This document shows, one piece after another, positions 53,208 through 58,435 of a stretch of DNA of 58,435 nucleotides. The notes under the pieces are model-generated. The model was not told the origin of the DNA, made no database searches, and saw nothing but the letters and a program-made list of their open reading frames with translations. Source of the stretch: Spirochaetota bacterium (GTDB lineage Bacteria > Spirochaetota > GWB1-36-13 > JAKPDD01); contig JAKPDD010000029.1 of the NCBI GenBank assembly GCA_029552945.1, positions 1 through 58,435 of the forward strand, given 5' to 3'. The number at the start of each line of letters is the position of its first letter. Positions within the stretch are counted from its first letter, which is position 1. The position numbers were made by a program, and so were the translations under genes.

Positions 53208-53528
53208 AATTATAATGTTATGCTGTTGTTTTAAAAGTTCTTTTGCTTTTGTTGATGGTGTTCCTATTGGATATACCTGAATTGAATACATGTAACATGC
53301 CATAGAATCATTTTTTCTTTCAATTTCATAAAATCTTTTACCTAGTTCAAGATAGACATTTGAAAGGTATTCCAATTTTTCTTTAGACCAATTTTGTATC
53401 TCTTTTTGAAGTGCAGATGGTAGTCTATATTCAATTTTATCTTTTTTTATCTTTTTTTCTGAAGTTTTTGTTGCATAAGATACAGACATAAATAAGATAG
53501 ATAAAAATATTATAGCAATTTTTTTCAT
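53202..53528 (-). CDS. Small secreted helical protein
   Basis: 108 residues from ATG 53528, which follows AGAGGT; longer upstream readings lack a ribosome site. Signal peptide KKIAIIFLSILFMSVSYA, then a lysine-rich segment and a helical part SKEKLEYLSNVYLELGKRFYE, DSMACYMYSIQVYP, like a single TPR-type helix pair. No family recognised. Probably periplasmic. Confidence 0.6.
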   Translation of the reverse strand: MKKIAIIFLSILFMSVSYATKTSEKKIKKDKIEYRLPSALQKEIQNWSKEKLEYLSNVYLELGKRFYEIERKNDSMACYMYSIQVYPIGTPSTKAKELLKQQHNIIIP

Positions 53529-53715
53529 TTTAATACCTCTTTTATTTTTTATTTTCATAATTGTAAAAAATAAAAACTTTTTTATTAAAATCAAAAAAAA
53601 TAATATTAATTCAAAAAAATAAAATTTATGAGTAAAATTTAATTTTTGTTATTGGTAAATAATTTTATTATTTTTATTTTCGATTTATATATATCTAGAG
53701 TTTAATGGGGGCAAC

Positions 53716-54405
53716 ATGAAAAAGTACTTATTACCAGTAATTTTGATTTTTGTATTTAGCTGTAAAACTATTGATCAGAATATTAAGGCCAGAACTTCAC
53801 TTTCAAAGTGTAAATATGATATTGAAAAGGTTGAGTTTGACAAATTAATAATCTCTGATGATATTGTAGTTGATGGAAATAGTATAAAAGATATTAAATC
53901 AGCTGCAATAAATATACTTACCAATTTCTTACCTAAGATAATAGCAAAAAATTTTGAAATTAGGATAGATAAAGCATTTTTCAATCTTTATTTAAGTATA
54001 GAAAATACTACTAAAGATGAGGTAGTATTGGATCATTTTGATGCAATTGTGAGTTTAAATAACAATAAGGTTTTAGAATTTAAACATAATGTTTTTAAGA
54101 GAATAAAACCAGGTGAAAAAAGTATTGAGAAGATTAATTTTGAACTTCCATTTGATAGTATAAAACTTAAAAAACCTGAAAAAATAGGATTTACTGTAAC
54201 ATTTTATATGAATATAATAATAGGTTCTATTACATTAAAAGATATATTTAAAATCACAATTTCAAAGGAATTTAATGTGCCGTATGATGAAATAAATAAA
54301 ATAATAGATTCAGCTAAAGATAAAATAATTAATACTGTGAAAGATAGAGTAGAAAAAGAGTTAGACAAGAACATTTATAATAAAATAAAAAATTTAGGAA
54401 AATAA
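53716..54405 (+). CDS. LEA14/WHy-like lipoprotein
   Basis: 229 residues. Leader KKYLLPVILIFVFSC with lipobox VFSC. The mature part has a beta-sandwich feel: IDKAFFNLYLSIENTTKDEV, LDHFDAIVSLNNNKVLEFKH and PGEKSIEKINFELPFDSI, the order seen in LEA type 2 / water-stress (WHy) domain lipoproteins. C-terminal part is an amphipathic helix (about 195-229). GGGGG before ATG; ends in an intrinsic terminator, so monocistronic. Family assignment is moderate. Confidence 0.6.
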   Translation: MKKYLLPVILIFVFSCKTIDQNIKARTSLSKCKYDIEKVEFDKLIISDDIVVDGNSIKDIKSAAINILTNFLPKIIAKNFEIRIDKAFFNLYLSIENTTKDEVVLDHFDAIVSLNNNKVLEFKHNVFKRIKPGEKSIEKINFELPFDSIKLKKPEKIGFTVTFYMNIIIGSITLKDIFKITISKEFNVPYDEINKIIDSAKDKIINTVKDRVEKELDKNIYNKIKNLGK

Positions 54406-54421
54406 ATTAAGGTTTAGTTTT

Positions 54422-54449
54422 AAAGGGGCTTATAGATAGCTCCTTTTTT
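54422..54449 (+). terminator. Intrinsic terminator after the LEA-like lipoprotein gene
   Basis: AAAGGGGCT (54422-54430) pairs with AGCTCCTTT (54438-54446) with one G:U pair, 7-base loop, and a T-run to 54449. Confidence 0.75.
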
Positions 54450-54592
54450 AAATAATTAGAAATTTTAATACAGTATTTTTATAATTTTTTAAACTCTTTG
54501 CTTATATAATTCTATTTAAAAGACTTTTAAAACTTAGTTTAATTAAATTTAAATCAGTTTCATAAATATTAAAATATAATAGGTACTTGTAA

Positions 54593-56440
54593 ATGAATCT
54601 TTTTTCCTATGGTACTTTAATGAATAAATCAATAATTAAAATTGTAACAGGCAAGTTGTTTCCTTATAAAAAAGCTGTTTTAAAAGGTTATAAGCTTTTT
54701 TCACCAGATACTGGTTATCCATATATAATACAAAAAGAGGGATACAGTGTTGAAGGGATAGTATATTTTGGAATAGATAGAGAGAGTTTTAAACTTATTG
54801 ATAAGTATGAGGATGAGGGTTTTTACTATAACAGAATAAAGGTTAATGTTGAAACTGAAGATGGAAATATTATTGAATGTTATGTATATGTTGGTAATCT
54901 GTACAATATAAGAAAAGTCTGGAAAGATAATATTGATGTGGATATAATTCAGAGAATTGAAGAGTTTATAGAAAACAAGATAGGTGAGAGGCTTAGTATA
55001 AAGGCACCTGATAAAGAAGATACGGATAAATTGGCAAAATTAGAAATCTTAAAGGCAGACATACATAGATTGGTTGATATATATCTTGATGGTAAATATC
55101 TTTCCAATTATGAGATAGATAATGAGATTAATCTTGTTAATATGCCTAAATTACCTGATATTGATGTAACAAAAGAGGTTTATAAAAATTATATAGGTAT
55201 TATTTATAATGCAACCTGCCTTAATAAAATAGAAGATTATGTGAGCGATAATTTTTCTAAATTACTTTATTATAAATATCCATTATACGAAAAAACATTA
55301 ACTATTCTTGTATCTCTTATTATTTTTAATAAATATAAGCTATATTTTGAAGATAATAAAAAAAATATCTTCAAAGATTTAAAGACTTTAACTTATGTAG
55401 ATGTAGTAAAAAGAGCTATTAAAGACACTCAAATATTTGTTAATTCTCATAAAGATGAAATAGAGTTTACCTCAAAAGAAGTCAAGATGAAACTTAATCC
55501 TGGTATACTTACAATAGGGCTTGAACTTGAATTTAGTAATGTTGATATTGATAATTCTGATAATTCTAATAATATTTCCAATTTACAAATTTTTAAGTCT
55601 GATAAGAAATATAATGGTTTTTTATATTTTCATGATTTTGACCTTTATCGAAGACTCTGGAAGTTGGGTGGTCATATTGATAATCATTCACTATCATCTC
55701 AATTTGAAAAAAACGGTGGTTTTCTTGAAATAACACCAGGAAAAGAGCCTTTTTCTGATTCTTCTTTACCTATTACAAGGTCATTAGGTATTGCAGATGA
55801 TCTTATAAAAGAGATTATAAAGTTTTTTGATAAAGTTAAACCACACAGTTTACACGTTAATTTAGAATATGATGGGGTTATAAACTGGGAAAAAGAAAAT
55901 GATATTGAACTTATAAAGTGTCTTATGCTTGTTGCAGGTGACTTTAAAAAGCTTAAAAATAATAATATTGTTGAGCAGAGATTATATAATAATGAAATAG
56001 TAAAAGACCCATGTGGTGCTTACAGGATAATATGTGAAAATGCACACCATTGCAGGGAAGATAAAGAAAAAACTGTTATTGAATACCAGTTACCAAGATT
56101 GTCTGATGAAAAAGATTATTCTGTTATAATAGGGGCAATAAAAGGATTTCAATTAGGATACAGACCAAGACCATATGGTTCAAAAGTAAGGCTTATAAAA
56201 GAAAAGCATATTAAAAAAGAATCAGATTATATAAAAAAGTGGGCGTTTAATGTTACACCAGTTTCAAATAATACTATAGAAAAGTTTTTGTCATATATTT
56301 ACGAAGGTTTTTGTGTTGAAAGAAAACAGAGACCAGCTCATACTCAAAAATATATAGATGAACTTATGTTTAAAATTGAAAAAGAATTGAAATCTATTAA
56401 TGAGTCTATTTCTTATCCTTTAACTTTTGTTAATAAATAG
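54593..56440 (+). CDS. Gamma-glutamylcyclotransferase/amidoligase fusion enzyme
   Basis: 615 residues. Residues 1-125 are an AIG2/GGCT-type cyclotransferase fold: MNLFSYGTLMNKSI, LKGYKLF, VEGIVYFGI and LIDKYEDEGFYYNR, where E73/E75 match the catalytic Glu region. Residues about 130-300 form a helical linker. Residues 303-610 carry motifs of amidoligases with the glutamine-synthetase fold: GLELEF (309-314), HIDNHSLS (361-368), GFLEITPGKEP (376-386), HSLHVNLEY (418-426) and VIEYQLPRL (495-503). GGCTs cut gamma-glutamyl bonds, amidoligases make amide bonds; a single protein may edit one peptide-like product. 12 bases before a TauE/SafE permease gene. Domain call for the second half is by motif only. 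Confidence 0.72.
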   Translation: MNLFSYGTLMNKSIIKIVTGKLFPYKKAVLKGYKLFSPDTGYPYIIQKEGYSVEGIVYFGIDRESFKLIDKYEDEGFYYNRIKVNVETEDGNIIECYVYVGNLYNIRKVWKDNIDVDIIQRIEEFIENKIGERLSIKAPDKEDTDKLAKLEILKADIHRLVDIYLDGKYLSNYEIDNEINLVNMPKLPDIDVTKEVYKNYIGIIYNATCLNKIEDYVSDNFSKLLYYKYPLYEKTLTILVSLIIFNKYKLYFEDNKKNIFKDLKTLTYVDVVKRAIKDTQIFVNSHKDEIEFTSKEVKMKLNPGILTIGLELEFSNVDIDNSDNSNNISNLQIFKSDKKYNGFLYFHDFDLYRRLWKLGGHIDNHSLSSQFEKNGGFLEITPGKEPFSDSSLPITRSLGIADDLIKEIIKFFDKVKPHSLHVNLEYDGVINWEKENDIELIKCLMLVAGDFKKLKNNNIVEQRLYNNEIVKDPCGAYRIICENAHHCREDKEKTVIEYQLPRLSDEKDYSVIIGAIKGFQLGYRPRPYGSKVRLIKEKHIKKESDYIKKWAFNVTPVSNNTIEKFLSYIYEGFCVERKQRPAHTQKYIDELMFKIEKELKSINESISYPLTFVNK

Positions 56441-56451
56441 AGGAGTTAATA

Positions 56452-57198
56452 ATGATTATATATCTCTTAATATTTTTTGTTGCGTCTATATTATTTACTA
56501 TGGTTGGTTTTGGTGGAGGTAGTGTGTATGTACCATTATTTACTTTTCTTGGTTATAGTCTAAAAGAGTTTTCTATCCCTGCCTCTTTATTTTTAATATT
56601 CCTGAGTTCTTTAGCTGGTGTATCAAACTATTTCAAGCATAAATTAATAGATTATTCTGCTGGGATTAATATTTCAATAAGTACAATGTTTTTTGCATTT
56701 ATTACTAAAATTTTATTTTTTGATAATATTTCAGCTAATTTTTTGTGGGTTATGCTGGGAGTTGTTATAACTATCCTTGGTATTAAAATGTATTTTCCAG
56801 AGACAGGGATAAGATTACATTTTAAAAGTGAAAAGCTTAAAATACTTTACTATATGTTTATAGGAATAATAATAGGTTTTCTTTCAATAAGTATAGGGTT
56901 TGGTGGTGGGTCAATAATGGTACCCTTACTTATTCTCGCAGGTTTTGAAGTTAAGGTTGCTATTGGTACATCATCTTTTATAATAATGATTACTGGCTTG
57001 TCTAATTTTCTTGTTCATTTTTTTACTTCATTTGATAAAAGTAAAATGGGAGAACTTTTTTTGGCATCATTTTTTGTTATTGCTGGTGGGTATTTAGGTT
57101 CACACCTTACTTCTGTTAAAATGAGTAAAAAAAGTATAAGACTTATTATGGCTACTCTTCTTACAGGCCTTGGCATTTATATACTTTTTACTAGGTAA
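56452..57198 (+). CDS. TauE/SafE-family anion exporter-like permease
   Basis: 248 residues with about eight membrane segments and the inverted repeat of the family: FTMVGFGGGSVYVPLFTFLG in the first half and SIGFGGGSIMVPLLILAGFE in the second, then AIGTSSFIIMITGLSN. Relatives export sulfite, sulfoacetate or related anions; the substrate is unknown. AGAGGAG before ATG; directly behind the GGCT-amidoligase gene and probably in the same operon. Confidence 0.88.
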   Translation: MIIYLLIFFVASILFTMVGFGGGSVYVPLFTFLGYSLKEFSIPASLFLIFLSSLAGVSNYFKHKLIDYSAGINISISTMFFAFITKILFFDNISANFLWVMLGVVITILGIKMYFPETGIRLHFKSEKLKILYYMFIGIIIGFLSISIGFGGGSIMVPLLILAGFEVKVAIGTSSFIIMITGLSNFLVHFFTSFDKSKMGELFLASFFVIAGGYLGSHLTSVKMSKKSIRLIMATLLTGLGIYILFTR

Positions 57199-57203
57199 GT
57201 TTT

Positions 57204-57226
57204 AAAATTTTATTTGAAAATTTTTT
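57204..57226 (+). terminator. A/T-only palindromic hairpin after the permease gene
   Basis: AAAATTTT (57204-57211) is self-complementary to AAAATTTT (57217-57224), loop ATTTG, followed by T. Starts five bases after the stop codon region of the permease gene. Confidence 0.4.
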
Positions 57227-57358
57227 AAATTATTCTTTGTTTCTAATAGATCTAGTTTAATTTTATTAGATTAAAAAATAATTTATATATTTAATCAGTA
57301 GTGAAGAAATATAAATTAAACTTTTATAAGAAAAAAATATATTTAATTTCAATAAGTT

Positions 57359-57395
57359 GATGAGAAAAAGCCTAAGTGCTTTCTTATCTATTTTT
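57359..57395 (+). terminator. Possible bulged terminator hairpin
   Basis: GATGAG and AAAGC (57359-57371, two bulged A) pair with GCTTT and CTTATC (57378-57388), 6-base loop, followed by TATTTTTG. Lies 160 bases after the permease gene, 64 bases before the next start. Could end permease transcripts or belong to an unseen small RNA. Confidence 0.35.
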
Positions 57396-57458
57396 GATTT
57401 ATAAAAATTAGAAATTTTCAGCGGCAACTAGAATATATTTTTATGAAAAGGATGGTTT

Positions 57459-57953
57459 ATGTTAAATCTAGAATATCCAGATTTTTTAGAGCAAATAAAG
57501 CAAAAATTTAAATATTTATTTGATTTATATGGTTTCAGGGTTTGTTACAGTAAGTATGCAGAAGGAGAAAATTATTTAATAATAATGGAGTCAAAAGATT
57601 GTAGAATCAAGTTTTATAGCTCACAAGGTGAGGTAAATATTTTATTTGGAACTCTATCATCTCCTCTTTTATGGGATGATGTTATTAATGGAACAAGATA
57701 TTGGTATTTTGTAAGAGGCATTATAGATTTTTTACAAAAAAAACATATAGATGCTAAGGAGTTATTAAATAAAGCTCGTATGTCTCTTACCCAAGAGCAA
57801 CAACTTGCCGAATTATCAACAGAGCTAGAACCAATATGTAAGAAAGTAATACAGCTTTTCAGGGAAGATAATATTAAGGAATGGATTGAAGAATATGAAA
57901 AGTTTGAACAGGAGCAAGATGAAGAGTTTCAAAGACAATTTGAAAACTTATAA
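57459..57953 (+). CDS. Hypothetical cytoplasmic protein
   Basis: 164 residues, not recognised. No signal or membrane segment. N-terminal half is mixed alpha/beta with aromatic strands (FRVCYSKYAEGENYLIIMES, CRIKFYSSQGEVNILFGTL), the second half helical and acidic (LTQEQQLAELSTELEPICKK; WIEEYEKFEQEQDEEF). The order of a small beta-sheet and acidic helices recalls immunity-like or SMI1/DUF-type proteins, but no motif supports this. AAAGGATGG before ATG. Stands alone between two A/T-rich spacers. Confidence 0.6.
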   Translation: MLNLEYPDFLEQIKQKFKYLFDLYGFRVCYSKYAEGENYLIIMESKDCRIKFYSSQGEVNILFGTLSSPLLWDDVINGTRYWYFVRGIIDFLQKKHIDAKELLNKARMSLTQEQQLAELSTELEPICKKVIQLFREDNIKEWIEEYEKFEQEQDEEFQRQFENL

Positions 57954-58307
57954 TGATTTTTTTAAATGTAAATCTTAAATTAGTCACATAATGATTATTT
58001 CAAAACTTTTCTGTTTTTGAAATCTATGATCAAAAAATTAAATCAATTTACTCACTTTTAATAACAATATACTGATTGATATACCTTTTTTCCATATTAT
58101 AAAATATTTTATTTTTTGGTTATCATTTATTTTAATGATTTTAAATATTATTAAAGTTTAATTTATGATTTAATCTTATTTGCTGATGTTTATTATTACT
58201 ATTTTAATTTAAATTTGAAAAAAAAATTTAAAAAAAATATTTAGGTGTTATAATTTTTATTTTTGAAAATTTGAATATTTGATTATAAAATAAGGGGGGA
58301 TAATATT
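57954..58307. other. 354-base A/T-rich spacer
   Basis: No reading frame with a ribosome site on either strand. It holds a 9-bp hairpin (ATTTCAAAA 57997-58005 with TTTTGAAAT 58015-58023, possible terminator of the preceding gene), poly-A/T tracts, and at its end the AAGGGGGG ribosome site of the symporter gene. I could not pick out a convincing promoter. Confidence 0.5.
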
Positions 58308-58435
58308 ATGACATTAGGGATACTAATAGTATTGTATGTATTAGTGTTAGGTTATTTAGGTTGGTTAGGGTATAAACATACGAAGACTAGTGCTGATTAT
58401 TTAGTAGCAGGTAGGAATGTGCATCCATTTATAAT
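58308..58435 (+). CDS. Sodium:solute symporter family protein, 3' part outside window
   Basis: First 42 codons only. ATG after AAGGGGGG. The start LGILIVLYVLVLGYLGWLGY is a membrane segment followed by KHTKTSADYLVAGRNVHPF, and the DYxxAGR motif is the hallmark of the first loop of SSS-family (PutP/PanF/SglT-like) Na+ symporters. Substrate cannot be told from this fragment. Confidence 0.8.
   Translation, partial: MTLGILIVLYVLVLGYLGWLGYKHTKTSADYLVAGRNVHPFI

Noticed and set aside
1-58435. CRISPR array, insertion sequence or prophage
   Set aside because: No regularly spaced repeats, no transposase or integrase motif, no terminal inverted repeats around a gene, and codon use looks uniform.
1-58435. 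Reassignment of UGA as a sense codon
   Set aside because: Several genes (coaD, the chemoreceptor gene, the flippase-like gene) end at TGA exactly where their families end.

Overview
The window is a chromosomal segment of a strongly A+T-rich, flagellated, diderm bacterium. The gene content points to a spirochaete-like organism: many lipoproteins with loose lipoboxes, small outer-membrane beta-barrels (one resembling a barrel family known from Borrelia), a membrane-anchored PilZ protein, a very long coiled-coil protein, flgB-flgC, flhA and a chemoreceptor. The exact lineage cannot be fixed from sequence reading alone. UGA is used as a normal stop. I saw no insertion sequence, prophage or CRISPR array.

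Layout. 1-8 kb: a truncated FN3/Ig-type lipoprotein, a tRNA(CAT) with a good promoter, a class III adenylate cyclase, then a minus-strand block with map, a flippase-like membrane protein, a stand-alone MetH-reactivation-like domain, a thioredoxin-like protein without its cysteines, two small beta-barrels and an Hfq-like protein with a long N-terminal extension. 8-13 kb: a methyl-accepting chemotaxis protein, flgB-flgC, coaD-acpS and a secreted Cache protein. 13-18 kb (minus): TrkH-type K+ transporter, ruvB, a pseudo-receiver/GHKL ATPase and a kelch protein. 18-26 kb (plus): a two-gene sufC-sufB system, a PilZ protein, a complete arginine-to-spermidine cluster (speD-pdaD-speE-speB), tRNA-Cys, tgt and accA. 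26-32 kb: a 1349-residue coiled-coil protein, parA without parB, and a pyrimidine-dimer glycosylase-like gene. 32-40 kb (minus): carB-purQ-receiver-accD, two related lipoproteins and a PAS histidine kinase, with tRNA-Arg(GCG) just before carB. 40-44 kb (minus): rpsB-tsf-pyrH-frr-uppS. 44-58 kb: a beta-barrel, two tandem kelch lipoproteins, a TPR/HD-GYP protein, a MinD-like protein, flhA, an inositol-phosphatase-family gene, small secreted proteins, a gamma-glutamylcyclotransferase/amidoligase fusion with a TauE/SafE permease, and the start of a sodium:solute symporter.

Most notable: (i) uppS and carB both lack any ATG/GTG/TTG at the conserved N-terminus and seem to start at AUA, uppS with an ideally spaced GGAGG; (ii) an in-frame 30-bp tandem duplication in the conserved core of sufB and a 15-bp one in a kelch gene; (iii) an Hfq-like Sm domain with a 60-residue lysine/glutamine-rich extension; (iv) the GGCT-amidoligase fusion next to an exporter; (v) a tRNA-Arg with the unusual anticodon GCG.

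How the genes connect: second-messenger and motility control recurs (cyclase, PilZ, HD-GYP, chemoreceptor, Cache protein, flagellar genes), alternating with housekeeping clusters (ribosome/UMP/undecaprenyl synthesis, acetyl-CoA carboxylase, polyamines, Fe-S assembly, tRNA modification). Several operons end in A/T-only palindromic hairpins.
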